Assembly: GCA_023388515.1 (NCBI GenBank) | Contig: JAEWGD010000005.1 | Location: forward strand, 26,259-90,258 | Length of the DNA stretch: 64,000 nt | Source: Bacillota bacterium | Lineage (GTDB): Bacteria; Bacillota; Clostridia; Oscillospirales; Ruminococcaceae | Direction: 5' to 3' | In this document: in pieces, positions 44,040 through 53,570 of the stretch | How the letters are laid out: every line of letters begins with the position of its first letter | Numbering within the stretch: position 1 is the first letter of the stretch | Position numbers and translations under genes: made by a program | The notes under the pieces: model-generated | Database searches by the model: none | The model's input: the letters and a program-made list of their open reading frames with translations, nothing else | What the model was told of the DNA's origin: nothing

Positions 44040-45302
44040 ATGCATACCGCGTCTTATCTGATAATTATTATGCTACTTATGCTTATTTCTGCTTTGTTTT
44101 CTGCCTGTGAAATGGCTTATTCTAGCGTTAACCGAATTCGCCTTAAAAATTATGCACTGCAGGGGAATAAACAGGCTAAAAAGGCTCTTAAAATTGTTGA
44201 TTCTTTTGATAATGCTCTTACATCTATTCTTATTGGTAATAATGTTGTAAACATCGCATCTGCGTCACTCAGCACAATTCTCTTTACCGACTTGCTTGGT
44301 TCAAAAGGTGTCGGAATTTCAACTGCCGTTATGACAATTCTTGTTCTTGTTTTTGGTGAGATAAGCCCTAAATCAATTGCTAAGGAGAATCCTGAACGCT
44401 TTGTTTTGTTTTTCGCAACACCTCTATCAATTTGTATTTGGATTATGAAACCGTTGATTATAGTTTTTTCAGGATTTAAAAAGCTAATATCAAGGTTCTT
44501 TTCCTCATCTGATAACCGCCCAAGTATTACTGAAGATGAATTAAAATATATTATTGATGAAATTGAGGAGGAGGGCGTTCTTGAGGAGCAAGAGGGAAAT
44601 CTTGTTCGCTCTGCTTTAGATTTTGATGAAATTACTGTTGATGAAATACTTATCCCTCGTGTTAATGTTGTTGGGATTGAAATTAACAGCTCAATTGAGG
44701 AGATTAAAGAAGTCTTTCTGTCAGAAATGTATTCTCGTATGCCTGTCTATGAAAAAAGCAAGGATAATATAGTTGGAGTAATCACGCAAAAGGCGTTTTT
44801 TAAGTTTATGCTTGATGAAAAAACTGATATTCGTGAGATTATGCAGGACGCTTTCTATATCTCTGGGCTTAAATATATAAGTCAGGCACTGCGTGAAATG
44901 CAACGCTTGAAAATTCATATGGCAATAGTAATGGACCAACATGGTGGAACACAGGGAATTATTACTATGGAGGATATTATTGAGGAGCTAGTTGGCGAAA
45001 TTTATGATGAAAATGATGAGGTTTTCACAAGTTTAGCTCAAATTGGTGAAAATGAATATGAGGTTTCGGGTGAATACAGCCTTAGTGATATGCTGGGGGA
45101 ATTGAATTTACCTGATGATTTGATTGAAAGCTCTGCAAATTCTGTTGGTGGCTGGGTTATGGAGCTTCTTGGGCATATACCTGAGGAAGGTGAGTCAATT
45201 GAATGTGGAATTTTTAAAATAAATGTACTGTCAGTTAATGACCAGACGATAGAAAAAATCAAACTGCATATCTCGTTAGAAAAAGAAATTGAAGAGGAGT
45301 GA
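44040..45302 (+). CDS. HlyC/CorC-family transporter (DUF21 and CBS domains)
   Basis: A 420-residue membrane protein. Residues 1-140 are a DUF21 (CNNM) membrane domain (AYSSVNRIRLKN, ILIGNNVVNIASASL). A CBS pair follows (ILIPRVNVVGIEIN; MAIVMDQHGGTQGIITMEDI) and then the C-terminal CorC_HlyC domain (YSLSDMLGELNLP). These proteins are linked to magnesium or divalent-cation efflux. RBS GGGAGG lies 5 nt before ATG. The next gene starts 5 bp after its stop. Confidence 0.92.
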   Translation: MHTASYLIIIMLLMLISALFSACEMAYSSVNRIRLKNYALQGNKQAKKALKIVDSFDNALTSILIGNNVVNIASASLSTILFTDLLGSKGVGISTAVMTILVLVFGEISPKSIAKENPERFVLFFATPLSICIWIMKPLIIVFSGFKKLISRFFSSSDNRPSITEDELKYIIDEIEEEGVLEEQEGNLVRSALDFDEITVDEILIPRVNVVGIEINSSIEEIKEVFLSEMYSRMPVYEKSKDNIVGVITQKAFFKFMLDEKTDIREIMQDAFYISGLKYISQALREMQRLKIHMAIVMDQHGGTQGIITMEDIIEELVGEIYDENDEVFTSLAQIGENEYEVSGEYSLSDMLGELNLPDDLIESSANSVGGWVMELLGHIPEEGESIECGIFKINVLSVNDQTIEKIKLHISLEKEIEEE

Positions 45303-45307
45303 TTTTA

Positions 45308-45850
45308 ATGCTCGCTGTTTTTAACGTATGCTTTGGAGTCGGCATTGTTTTAACACTACTCAATACATTGTTCAGCCTTTTGGGGGTATTTAACTTCCTT
45401 GATTTTGATTTTGATTTCGACTTCGATTTTGAAATTGGGGACTTTGATTTTGGTTGTTTTTTACCACTAAGCCCTACGCTTATAATAATATTCATCACCA
45501 CTTTTGGTGGCTTTGGTAGGGTTTTATATGACGATATGAATATAGTTCTTGTTGTAATATTAGCACTTGCAATCAGCTTTTTTATTACTTTTATTATAAA
45601 CAAATTTTTGGCAAGACCTCTTAGAAAGCTATCTTCAAAGGAAACTGCTGATACTGCTGATATAATCGGCTTGCCTGCTGTTGTAAGTGAAAAAATTTTT
45701 GAAGATGGTTATGGAAAAATCACCTTCAGATTTGATGATAATACAATTTCAGGGCCTGCAAAAGGTGCTGACAATGAGGAAATTAACACTAACTCAGATG
45801 TCGTTATATTGGATATAAAAAACAAGGTTTATATTGTCGAAAGACTTTAA
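45308..45850 (+). CDS. NfeD-like membrane protein, flotillin partner
   Basis: A 180-residue protein from ATG 45308 (GAGGAG upstream; a GTG at 45299 is less likely). It has two or three membrane helices and a C-terminal OB-fold-like domain (IIGLPAVVSEKI ... VVILDIKNKVYIVERL), as in YuaF/NfeD proteins. Between the helices lies an unusual Asp-Phe alternation (DFDFDFDFDFE, then DFDFG). The flotillin gene follows after 27 bp, matching yuaF-floT of Bacillus. Confidence 0.8.
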   Translation: MLAVFNVCFGVGIVLTLLNTLFSLLGVFNFLDFDFDFDFDFEIGDFDFGCFLPLSPTLIIIFITTFGGFGRVLYDDMNIVLVVILALAISFFITFIINKFLARPLRKLSSKETADTADIIGLPAVVSEKIFEDGYGKITFRFDDNTISGPAKGADNEEINTNSDVVILDIKNKVYIVERL

Positions 45851-45877
45851 TAAAAAATAAATTTTAGGGGGAACGTT

Positions 45878-47437
45878 ATGGATTTTCTTAATGACTTAGG
45901 CGACTCAGGCAAAACTATTTTTATTGTTATTGCTGTTATTATTTTATGCATTATCAGCTTTCTAACAATGTGGAAGAAAGTGCCACAGGATAAAGCAATG
46001 ATTATTTCTGGACTAAAAAAGAGAGTTATTTCGGGTGGAGGTGGCTTTGTAATTCCACTACTTGAAAGAGCTGACGTTATTTCTCTTGAGAATATCAAGG
46101 TTGAACTCGGTATTCAAGAGGCACTTTCAATGCTTGGTGTTGGCATATCAGCTAGCGGTGTTGCTGTTATTAAGGTAAAGAATGACAAGGAATCAATTCT
46201 TGCGGCTGTTGAGCAATTTAACACAGGCAATCTTCAAAAAACTATTATGGGTATTAAGGACACAGCGTCTGACGTTCTTGAGGGTAAACTTCGTGAAATT
46301 GTTTCAAAGCTTACTGTTGAGGAAATTTACCGTGATAGAGAAAAGTTTGCATCAAAGGTTCAAGAGGTTGCTGCAATTGACCTTAGCGATATGGGACTTG
46401 AGATGAAAGTTTTCACAATTCGTGATATAAGTGATAAAAATGGTTACCTTGAAGCTTTGGGTGCTGAAAAAATTGCACAGGTTAAAAAGGACGCTAATAT
46501 TGCAAAGGCTGAGGCACAGATGGAGTCCGATGTTAAGACTGCTGAAGCTATTCGTCTTGGTGAGGCTGCTAAAATTCTATCCTTAACACAAATTGAGGAG
46601 AGTAATAAGGATAAAGAACTGAAAATTCAAGAGTATAAAAAGCAGAGTGAAACTGCTAAGGCTAATGCTGATATTGCATACGAAATTCAGGCAAATATAT
46701 CTAGAAAAGAAGTTATTGAGTCCGATATGCAGGCGAAAATTCTTGAAAAGCAAAAGGAAAAAGAACTTGTTGATGAGCAGATGAGAATTGAAATCCTAAA
46801 GAAACAAAAGGAAATTGAACTTGCTGAAAATGATGTTCTTAGAACTGAAAAAGAACTTGATGGTAAAATTAAAAAGCAAGCTGAGGCTGATAAATATCGT
46901 GAAATCGCACAGGCTGAGGCTAAGGCTGCGTCTGTTGCACTTGAGGCTAAAGCTAAGGCTGATGCTGTAAGACTTCAAGGTCTTGCTGAGGCTGAAATTA
47001 TTCAGGCTAAGGGTGTTGCTGAAATCGAAATTGTTAGAGCTAAGGGTGAGGCTGAGGCTAATGTCATGAAGGAAAAAGCAGAGGCGTTCAAGCTTTATAA
47101 CGACGCTGCTATGGCTCAAATGATTATCGACCGTATGCCAGAAATAGCACAGGCTATCGCATCGCCACTTGCTAAAACTGAAAAGATTGTTATTATTGAT
47201 AATGGAAGTTCTGGCACTGACGGCCCTAAAGGTGCATCAAAGGTTACAAACTACATAACTGATATTATCGGGCAGTTGCCTGAAACAGTTGAGGCTATCA
47301 CAGGCTATAAAATAATGGATGTGTTCAAGAAAAAGCTTGATGATAAAGCTACTGTTGACGCAGTAAGTTCTGTTGTTCCTCCTATTATCCCCCCTGTTGT
47401 TAAGCCTGTTGGGTTTGTAGACGACGCTCTTTCTTAA
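45878..47437 (+). CDS. floT: Flotillin-like membrane scaffold protein
   Basis: A 519-residue protein with one N-terminal membrane segment (TIFIVIAVIILCIISFLTMW), an SPFH/PHB domain (about 45-200, GGGGFVIPLLERADVI) and a long coiled coil rich in Ala/Glu repeats (AEAKAASVALEAKAKADAV) up to about 420. This is the flotillin layout; such proteins organise membrane microdomains. RBS AGGGGG. Operon with the NfeD-like and probably the CorC-like gene. Confidence 0.93.
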   Translation: MDFLNDLGDSGKTIFIVIAVIILCIISFLTMWKKVPQDKAMIISGLKKRVISGGGGFVIPLLERADVISLENIKVELGIQEALSMLGVGISASGVAVIKVKNDKESILAAVEQFNTGNLQKTIMGIKDTASDVLEGKLREIVSKLTVEEIYRDREKFASKVQEVAAIDLSDMGLEMKVFTIRDISDKNGYLEALGAEKIAQVKKDANIAKAEAQMESDVKTAEAIRLGEAAKILSLTQIEESNKDKELKIQEYKKQSETAKANADIAYEIQANISRKEVIESDMQAKILEKQKEKELVDEQMRIEILKKQKEIELAENDVLRTEKELDGKIKKQAEADKYREIAQAEAKAASVALEAKAKADAVRLQGLAEAEIIQAKGVAEIEIVRAKGEAEANVMKEKAEAFKLYNDAAMAQMIIDRMPEIAQAIASPLAKTEKIVIIDNGSSGTDGPKGASKVTNYITDIIGQLPETVEAITGYKIMDVFKKKLDDKATVDAVSSVVPPIIPPVVKPVGFVDDALS

Positions 47438-47447
47438 TTTAATATAT

Positions 47448-47490
47448 AAAAAGAGCGTAGGTAGATTAATTTCTGCCTATGCTCTTTTTT
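47448..47490 (+). terminator. Terminator after the flotillin gene
   Basis: AAAAAGAGCGTAGGTAG pairs with CTGCCTATGCTCTTTTT around an 8-nt loop, followed by T-rich sequence. It closes the CorC-NfeD-flotillin unit. Confidence 0.9.
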
Positions 47491-47503
47491 TGATTTATTT
47501 TAA

Positions 47504-47938
47504 CTAACCAATATCAGTTGATTTTCCTTTAAAGCCAAATGCCTTACGTTTTACAATGATAAACACTAAGAATATTAATAAAAACAAGGTGATTAAGTAC
47601 AAAAAAACTTCAAGAAGCCTAGTCTTAAAATCTACATTAACTTCAAGTGACATTGCTAAAGCATTAATCAATAGATTCAATAGAGCTATATAACCATATA
47701 TATACCCTAATCCAATGGTACAAATAATAGTACCCCAAAATGAGAATTTATTTAGTGCCCATAATATGCAAGCATTGTATATAAGTGTGATAAAGCAAAT
47801 GATTGTAGTGGTGCTTTCTAGCTTGGTTTTAATGGCAATTAGAATAATCGAAAACGCTAAAATTAAATAGTATATAATCAGAAATGCAAACCCAACCTTG
47901 CCCAAAAGCTTATACCGTTCTTTTAGACTTAAATTCAT
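47504..47938 (-). CDS. Four-helix membrane protein of unknown function
   Basis: A 144-residue protein with about four membrane helices (FLIIYYLILAFSIILIAI and LYLITLFLLIFLVFIIV are clearest) and a basic C-terminal tail (VKRKAFGFKGK). Not recognised. It lies 30 bp downstream of the CPBP protease gene on the same strand and is probably co-transcribed. Confidence 0.6.
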   Translation of the reverse strand: MNLSLKERYKLLGKVGFAFLIIYYLILAFSIILIAIKTKLESTTTIICFITLIYNACILWALNKFSFWGTIICTIGLGYIYGYIALLNLLINALAMSLEVNVDFKTRLLEVFLYLITLFLLIFLVFIIVKRKAFGFKGKSTDIG

Positions 47939-47968
47939 AATGCCCCCCTTTTTGTGCGAAGAGATTAT

Positions 47969-49099
47969 TTAAAAAACGCTCACCAATGTGATAATTGTAT
48001 AAATGCTGAATGCAATAATAAACACCCATGACGAAAACGCAAGGGATGCACCCCTCTTTCGCTGTGCCCTTGTGGTTTTGGGGATACGCCCCTTTTTTGT
48101 CGCTATTGAATATATGAACAGTGCCAACCCACCAAAAATAATAAGCACCATTAAACCACCAAAAATCAAGTTAGCAAGCCCCTCACTTAGATACTCATAT
48201 CCAATTGTGTTTATCATCGAAAAGGTATTAACCGTCGCATGTACGGCGATTGCTGGCAAAACTGAGTTATGCTTTATTGTAATATGTGCCAAGAAAATTC
48301 CAGTTATAAATGCAAGAATCGCTTGTGGGATATTGCCATGAAAAATTCCGAACATCACTGCTGTAATAACTATGCCGAACTTTTGGCTCACTCTTGACAT
48401 ATTCTTCAGTAAAAAGCCCCTGAACAGCAATTCTTCAGTTATCGGAGCGACAATACAGGTGTAAATAATGGTTACTACCATCAGTTTTGTGTTGCCACGA
48501 AATTCAAAGTCGGGAGTGCTTGCCGTTCCACCAAACTGCTCAATAATCGTTGTTACAAGACCTATAATTAAAGCTGATGCCATCTGTAAAAAAAGACCAA
48601 GTCCCATATATCTCAACATAGTTGGTTTCGACAAATCTTTTGTTTGAAACATTGAGTTAATTGGAATTTTGCAAATTTTACAGCCCAGAAAAAATACAAA
48701 TAAATTTGAAATTAGGTATGCAAGCAAATTCACCCCCATCATTACTGAAGACGATGATAAGTACTCACTAGCAATTGAGTCATAATTAAAAGGAAGCACT
48801 TTATATAGGTTTTCATCTACTGCATAAAGCGACAACTCGAACACTGTTGAGAGTATAATTGCTAGCAAAACGGATAACACTGTATGAATTATAATCATTA
48901 ATCCAGACATATTATAGAAATGTCTTATGCGTTTCTTTTCCATTGCAGATGGGAAATCGGGGATTTTACAGCCATCAATTGAAATTTGTGGTACGATAGT
49001 TCTATAATCGCTGTTAAATTCTCTGTTTTGAGTTGGATTATCGAACGGGTCAAATCTGTCAATCAAGTCCTTGCCATATATATTATTCAAATGCATCAC
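47969..49099 (-). CDS. CPBP family intramembrane metalloprotease
   Basis: A 376-residue protein with about eight membrane helices. The CPBP/Abi motifs are present: TEELLFRGFLL (EExxxR), FGIFHGNIPQ (FxxxH) and HATVNTFSM (HxxxN). The family includes CAAX prenyl proteases and bacteriocin self-immunity proteins; the substrate here is unknown. Start near MHLNNIYGKD. Upstream DNA is a copy of the intergenic repeat. Confidence 0.9.
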   Translation of the reverse strand: MMHLNNIYGKDLIDRFDPFDNPTQNREFNSDYRTIVPQISIDGCKIPDFPSAMEKKRIRHFYNMSGLMIIIHTVLSVLLAIILSTVFELSLYAVDENLYKVLPFNYDSIASEYLSSSSVMMGVNLLAYLISNLFVFFLGCKICKIPINSMFQTKDLSKPTMLRYMGLGLFLQMASALIIGLVTTIIEQFGGTASTPDFEFRGNTKLMVVTIIYTCIVAPITEELLFRGFLLKNMSRVSQKFGIVITAVMFGIFHGNIPQAILAFITGIFLAHITIKHNSVLPAIAVHATVNTFSMINTIGYEYLSEGLANLIFGGLMVLIIFGGLALFIYSIATKKGRIPKTTRAQRKRGASLAFSSWVFIIAFSIYTIITLVSVF

Positions 49100-49149
49100 C
49101 TATCCTTTACGGTTACAATTATAACCTTATTTCCTCATTTAGTCAACAG

Positions 49150-49692
49150 GTTTCGGTAGATTTAGTATGTTTCTTTTGTTTTCTTTTTTTGCAATAAATT
49201 TTTAATATGTTTTTGTGTTGATTTGCTTTTGTTGTCATTGAATATATTTTGTTTGGTATTGGTTCTTATTCGCCTTGACTTCCCTCAACCTACTTTCGGT
49301 ACGGTTAAATTTAGTGATATATTTATATCAGAACAATTCTAAATCGATTTTCCGTCGCACATAAAAATCGCCTGCTAAGCATAGTAGATGCGACGGGAAA
49401 GCACCCCATCAAAGTAGCGACCCAAAAGCCAAAACGGTCTTTGTTTTGGTTTTTGGTTGAGCGTGCCAAGCCACAGCGGCGTTGAGCTGCGTTTTTCTTT
49501 GGTTCGTTTCTTTGTACGCACAAAGAAATGAACACCCAAAATTAAATTTAACCATACGGAAAGTAGATTGAATGACAACAAAGAAAACAAGAACCATACT
49601 TCACTAAAATAAACAAGTAAAAGCATATTCAATGACAACAAGGCAAACCAGAACCAAAGCGAAAGCAAAAAACAAAAGCCCAAGTGGCGTAT
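49150..49692. repeat. Inverted full copy of the intergenic repeat with extra left arm
   Basis: The segment 49325-49690 is the reverse complement of the 34.3-kb copy, including GAGCGTGCCAAG, TTTCTTTGTACGCACAAAG and the hairpin CCAAAAGCCAAAAC / GTTTTGGTTTTTGG (49422-49456). The segment 49190-49320 (TTGTTGTCATTGAATA, CTACTTTCGGTACGGTTAAA) is a further left arm in forward orientation, making the whole an inverted arrangement. It fills the 600 bp between the CPBP and LysR genes. Confidence 0.8.
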
Positions 49693-49698
49693 GAACGG

Positions 49699-50622
49699 CT
49701 AACACAAAACCTCAAACCCATACTCTCTAATCAGCTTTTTCAACTCATCAACATACCTCTGTGCTTCCATGCTTAAAACTGTTTTTTTATTCATAATCCA
49801 GCCAACAAGCATATTCTCCTCCGATTTCAAAGGAACAGCCACAATGTCACTCCCGTTTAAATCACTATTCAAAACCCCCGAACAAATCGTATACCCGTTA
49901 AGCCCTATTAGCAAATTAAACAACGTAGCACGGTCGCTCACATAAATGCTTTTCTTATGATAAACTGTGCTTAAAATCTCCTCTGAAAAGTAAAAAGAGT
50001 TAAATTCCCCCTGTTCAAACTGCAAGCATGGATACTCCTCTAAATCCCTTAGTTCCACATATTCCCTTTTGGCAAGAGGATTAAACGCACTCACAAAAAC
50101 ATGAGGTTTTGCATTAAAAAGTGGATTAAAAGTCAGCTGATTTTCATTCAAAAACTTCATAATAACCTTTTCATTAAAGTCATTAGTATACAAAATTCCA
50201 ATCTCACTTCTCATATTTTTGACATCTTCAATTATGTCATGAGTTCTTGTTTCACGCAATGTAAACTCATATTCATCTGCGTTACTGGAGCGTATAAGGT
50301 TTACAAAAGCATTTACTGCAAAGGCATAATGCTGTGTTGAAACGGAGCAAAGCTTGCGTGACGGCTTTTTGTGCTTATACCTCTGTTCAAGCAAGTCTGC
50401 CTGTTCTATAATCTGTCGTGCGTAGGATAAAAATTCCATGCCATCAACAGAAAGCGAAATCCCCTTTGCTGAACGGTTGAATATTTCAATATTAACCTCA
50501 TTTTCAAGCTCCTTTACTGCATTAGAAAGGCTTGGCTGTGAGATAAAAAGCTGTTTTGCCGATTCATTTATCGAGCCACATTCAACAATTTTCAAGACAT
50601 ATTTCAGCTGTTGGAGTGTCAT
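49699..50622 (-). CDS. LysR-family transcriptional regulator
   Basis: A 307-residue regulator. The N-terminal winged HTH is clear (MTLQQLKYVLKIVECGSI, then SISQPSLSNAVKELE-type recognition helix with ISQPSLSNAV), followed by a LysR substrate-binding domain. The effector is unknown. No divergent target gene is adjacent: upstream lies the end of the DUF47 gene. The start overlaps no other gene. Confidence 0.93.
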   Translation of the reverse strand: MTLQQLKYVLKIVECGSINESAKQLFISQPSLSNAVKELENEVNIEIFNRSAKGISLSVDGMEFLSYARQIIEQADLLEQRYKHKKPSRKLCSVSTQHYAFAVNAFVNLIRSSNADEYEFTLRETRTHDIIEDVKNMRSEIGILYTNDFNEKVIMKFLNENQLTFNPLFNAKPHVFVSAFNPLAKREYVELRDLEEYPCLQFEQGEFNSFYFSEEILSTVYHKKSIYVSDRATLFNLLIGLNGYTICSGVLNSDLNGSDIVAVPLKSEENMLVGWIMNKKTVLSMEAQRYVDELKKLIREYGFEVLC

Positions 50623-50743
50623 AATATCCCTGCTTTCAGAATTATAGTTTTATGGTTTACGCATATCTTTAAAGCTATTATATCATAATTTTCATAATAT
50701 TGATATCCCCTTGTTATTGACAAAATACTGCACCACGCAAACA

Positions 50744-50788
50744 AAAGTGTAGATACAAGCATTATAAAACGCTTTATATCCACACTTT
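50744..50788. terminator. Hairpin downstream of the DUF47 gene
   Basis: AAAGTGT-GATA-AAGC pairs with GCTT-TATC-ACACTTT with small mismatches around ATTATAAAAC. It is 26 bp past the DUF47 stop on the minus strand. Confidence 0.6.
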
Positions 50789-50813
50789 AAAGTTATTAGG
50801 TATGCGATTAATT

Positions 50814-51443
50814 TTAGCTATTTTTCAAAATAACAGACTCCATCATATTAGCAACATCTTCACAGGCATCACAGCATTTTTCCAACCTGTTGAATGTTTC
50901 AGACCAAACCATAATTTCAATCGGGTCTTTACAGGTAGTGTGAAGATTACGAACAGCTTCAGTATAAAGCTTGTCCCCATCTTCCTCCAAGCGATTAATT
51001 TCAATAATGCTAGTTTTAACAGTTGTGGATTTCTTAAAGTTATGGAAGTCCTCCAAAGCCTTTTTCAATGCATCACAGCATTTAACAATTACATCAACAA
51101 ACTTAATCGCTTCTGGGCGAATAGTTTGTATATTAAACATATAAAGACGCATTAAAACATCCTCAATTGTATCAGTAACCTCATCAATTTCCTGTCCAAT
51201 TCCCGTTATATCCTCACGTTCAATAGGTGTAATAAACTCTTTAACCAAAGCATTCATCATTTCATGCTTACAAGTATCTCCGCCATGTTCAATTTCGTGC
51301 ATTTCAATCATTTGATCCTTTATTTGTGAAGGGTCATAATTTGTTATAACTCTTTGAAGTATTTGTGCAGATTCACACGAAAACTCGACCATACGAACGA
51401 AGGAATCAAAATAATCAAAGTTTCTATTCTTCTTATTTTTCAT
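50814..51443 (-). CDS. DUF47 family protein (PhoU-like, Pit accessory)
   Basis: A 209-residue helical protein resembling PhoU. It contains the EIEHGGDTCKHEMM and EINRLEEDGDKLY repeats typical of DUF47, where Glu/Asp clusters bind metal. In many bacteria it pairs with a Pit phosphate transporter, as here: the pit gene ends 30 bp upstream. It likely tunes phosphate uptake. Confidence 0.9.
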   Translation of the reverse strand: MKNKKNRNFDYFDSFVRMVEFSCESAQILQRVITNYDPSQIKDQMIEMHEIEHGGDTCKHEMMNALVKEFITPIEREDITGIGQEIDEVTDTIEDVLMRLYMFNIQTIRPEAIKFVDVIVKCCDALKKALEDFHNFKKSTTVKTSIIEINRLEEDGDKLYTEAVRNLHTTCKDPIEIMVWSETFNRLEKCCDACEDVANMMESVILKNS

Positions 51444-51473
51444 ATTATTTTCTCCTATTCTTTTTAATTCTTA

Positions 51474-52526
51474 TTAAAATACTTTCATAAATAACATCGC
51501 CATTAAGAAACCAATAAGCCCACATCCTGGAAATGTAAGTATCCAGGTAAACACCATTTCTTTTACAACGCTCCAGTTTACATTGGTCACACGCTTCGCA
51601 ACACCAACACCCATGATAGCAGTTGTTTTTGTATGTGTAGTACTAACTGGAATTCCCGTTAATGATGAAACTAAAATACAACCTGCACCAGCTAAATCAG
51701 CTGAAAACCCTTGATATTTTTCAAGCTTAACCATATCCATGCCGACGGATTTAATGATACGATACCCACCAATTGAAGTTCCAAGCCCCATAACTACTGA
51801 GCATAAAATCATAAGCCAAACAGGAATTTCAAAGTTTCCTCCTCCACCATTCCCTTGAGCTAAAAAGATTCCAAGCATAAATACGCCCATAAACTTCTGT
51901 CCGTCCTGTGCACCATGCATAAACGCCATAGCTGCACCACCACCAATTTGTGCTGATTTAAAGAACTTATTAGTTTTACGTCTATCCTTGTTCTTGCAAA
52001 TAAGCTCCGTTAGCTTAACTGTGCCCCAACCCAATCCTAATCCCAAAATAGTGGACAAGCCAAGACCGTATATAACTTTTATCCATTCCGAACCGTTTAT
52101 ACCACCAAGTCCACCCTGTAAAGCAATTGCAGCTCCCGAAATTCCAGCAATCAAAGCATGGCTTTCACTCGTTGGAATCCCGAACGCCCAAGCTGCTGTT
52201 GCCCATATAACAATCGCAAGCAATGCGGCACAAAGTGCTTTTATAGCATTTTCAGAATCTCCTCCGAAATCAACCATATTATATATAGTGGCAGCAACCT
52301 TTGCATTAATCTTAGTCATAATAAACACGCCTAAGAAATTAAATACGGCAGCCATTAAAATTGCTGCACGTGGACCAATCGCACGGGTTGATACACAAGT
52401 TGCTATCGCATTTGGTGCATCTGTCCAGCCGTTAACTAAAATAACAGCTAATGTCAAGATAGCCGTAAACAACAACATTGGGTTATCCATTACTTGGGTA
52501 ATAAAATCTGAAAATTCTATCGTCAT
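51474..52526 (-). CDS. pit: Inorganic phosphate transporter, PiT family
   Basis: A 350-residue membrane protein from ATG 52526 (AAAGGAATG upstream); an open extension to 52640 lacks an RBS. The duplicated PiT signatures are visible: NGWTDAPNAIATCVSTRA near the N-terminus, GIPTSESHALIAG, and GIPVSTTHTKTTAIMGVG near the C-terminus. It moves phosphate, often as a metal-phosphate complex, with protons or sodium. Operon with the DUF47 gene. Confidence 0.94.
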   Translation of the reverse strand: MTIEFSDFITQVMDNPMLLFTAILTLAVILVNGWTDAPNAIATCVSTRAIGPRAAILMAAVFNFLGVFIMTKINAKVAATIYNMVDFGGDSENAIKALCAALLAIVIWATAAWAFGIPTSESHALIAGISGAAIALQGGLGGINGSEWIKVIYGLGLSTILGLGLGWGTVKLTELICKNKDRRKTNKFFKSAQIGGGAAMAFMHGAQDGQKFMGVFMLGIFLAQGNGGGGNFEIPVWLMILCSVVMGLGTSIGGYRIIKSVGMDMVKLEKYQGFSADLAGAGCILVSSLTGIPVSTTHTKTTAIMGVGVAKRVTNVNWSVVKEMVFTWILTFPGCGLIGFLMAMLFMKVF

Positions 52527-52775
52527 ATTATCATTCCTTTTAAACCTTTTTTCATTATCAACAGCACTATCACCGTTTTCTTCAACATACATTTTACATT
52601 TTACCACAAGAATTATTCTATTGCAACAGTTTTTCAACAAAAACTTAACATTTTATTTTTTGCGTTAATAATGCACAAAATTATAAGGCACAATTCTACT
52701 AAACGCATAAAATTTCTCAAGCTTATATATGTTAGGCTACTGTAAAAAAAATTTTAAAAAATTCTGAAAAAGGGG

Positions 52776-52804
52776 TTGACATTTATAAATCAACGTGCTA
52801 TAAT
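52776..52804 (+). promoter_or_regulatory. Consensus vegetative promoter of the cold-shock gene
   Basis: TTGACA (52776-52781) and TATAAT (52799-52804) match the consensus perfectly at 17-bp spacing. The transcript would begin near 52811, giving a 5' leader of about 125 nt. Confidence 0.92.
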
Positions 52805-52810
52805 GATGAT

Positions 52811-52935
52811 GGTATTTTAGATGTTCGACTGATTACGCATATTTTTGATAATCATTGACTTACTTAAATGACTATCAGAAATGTGCGTTTTAGGTTTTAC
52901 AATGAAATATAATAATAATGATGGAGGTATCTTTC
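52811..52935 (+). promoter_or_regulatory. Structured 5' leader of the cold-shock mRNA
   Basis: The leader contains a long imperfect hairpin: ACGCATATTTTTGATA pairs with TATCAGAAATGTGCGT, with an inner TCATT / AATGA pairing (52837-52890). The RBS GGAGG follows at 52923-52927. Long structured leaders on csp mRNAs act as temperature-responsive switches in E. coli and Bacillus; that role here is inference. Confidence 0.6.
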
Positions 52936-53148
52936 ATGAATAAAGGTACAGTAAAATGGTTTAATGCAGACAAGGGATTTGGTTTTATCTCAAACGACGA
53001 CGGTAGCGATGATGTATTCGTACATTTCTCAGCAATCGTTTCAGATGGCTTTAAGTCTTTAAACGAAGGACAAAGAGTTACATTTGATACAGAAACAGAT
53101 AGCAGAAACAGCAGCAAGATCAGAGCTGTCAACGTACAACTAGCTTAG
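52936..53148 (+). CDS. cspA: Cold-shock protein
   Basis: A 70-residue single cold-shock domain binding single-stranded RNA/DNA. RNP1 is KGFGFISN and RNP2 is DVFVHFSAI. ATG 52936 is chosen because GGAGG lies 8 nt upstream; an in-frame ATG at 52918 would place the RBS inside the gene. Monocistronic with perfect promoter and terminator. Confidence 0.95.
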   Translation: MNKGTVKWFNADKGFGFISNDDGSDDVFVHFSAIVSDGFKSLNEGQRVTFDTETDSRNSSKIRAVNVQLA

Positions 53149-53172
53149 TTCTGTTTTTTAAAAAAATCATTT

Positions 53173-53208
53173 AAAACGGCTATTCTCAAAGATTAGCCGT
53201 TTTTTTAT
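53173..53208 (+). terminator. Terminator after the cold-shock gene
   Basis: AAAACGGCTA pairs with TAGCCGTTTT around a loop of about 12 nt, followed by T-rich sequence. Confidence 0.92.
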
Positions 53209-53570
53209 ATTATGTTGGCTTGAAAAAAATACCTGTATTACATTAAGTTCTAAATGGTAGTGAGATGAAAAATATGTATGATTATGACGTTTGAACTGTA
53301 TTTTCGCTTTTCTTTGAGAATGAGCAATGAAATTTCGTTATTTTCATACAAATTGCCCATTACATTTTCTTATGAAATATGTTATAATTACTATATAAGC
53401 TATAGGGGGGCAATTATTTACACTAAACGATTGTCCTAATGCTACATTTTATGTTTATGTGCATCGTAAGGCTTGTTATCTCTTAAAGTGAGGCAATCGC
53501 AAAAGAATCTCTCCGCCAATATCGTGATGGGAATACGGAGCGGGGAACAATGCAAGGAGGCAATGTGAAT
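53209..53570. other. Long leader region upstream of carD
   Basis: About 360 bp without a gene. A -10-like TATAAT lies at about 53391 with a poor -35. The last 150 bp have higher GC than the AT-rich stretch upstream and a small CTCCG / CGGAG stem (53509-53540) before GGAGG. It may be a structured 5' leader. Confidence 0.35.

Noticed and set aside
53209..53570. Riboswitch upstream of carD
   Set aside because: Some stems are possible, but no known riboswitch consensus was recognised.
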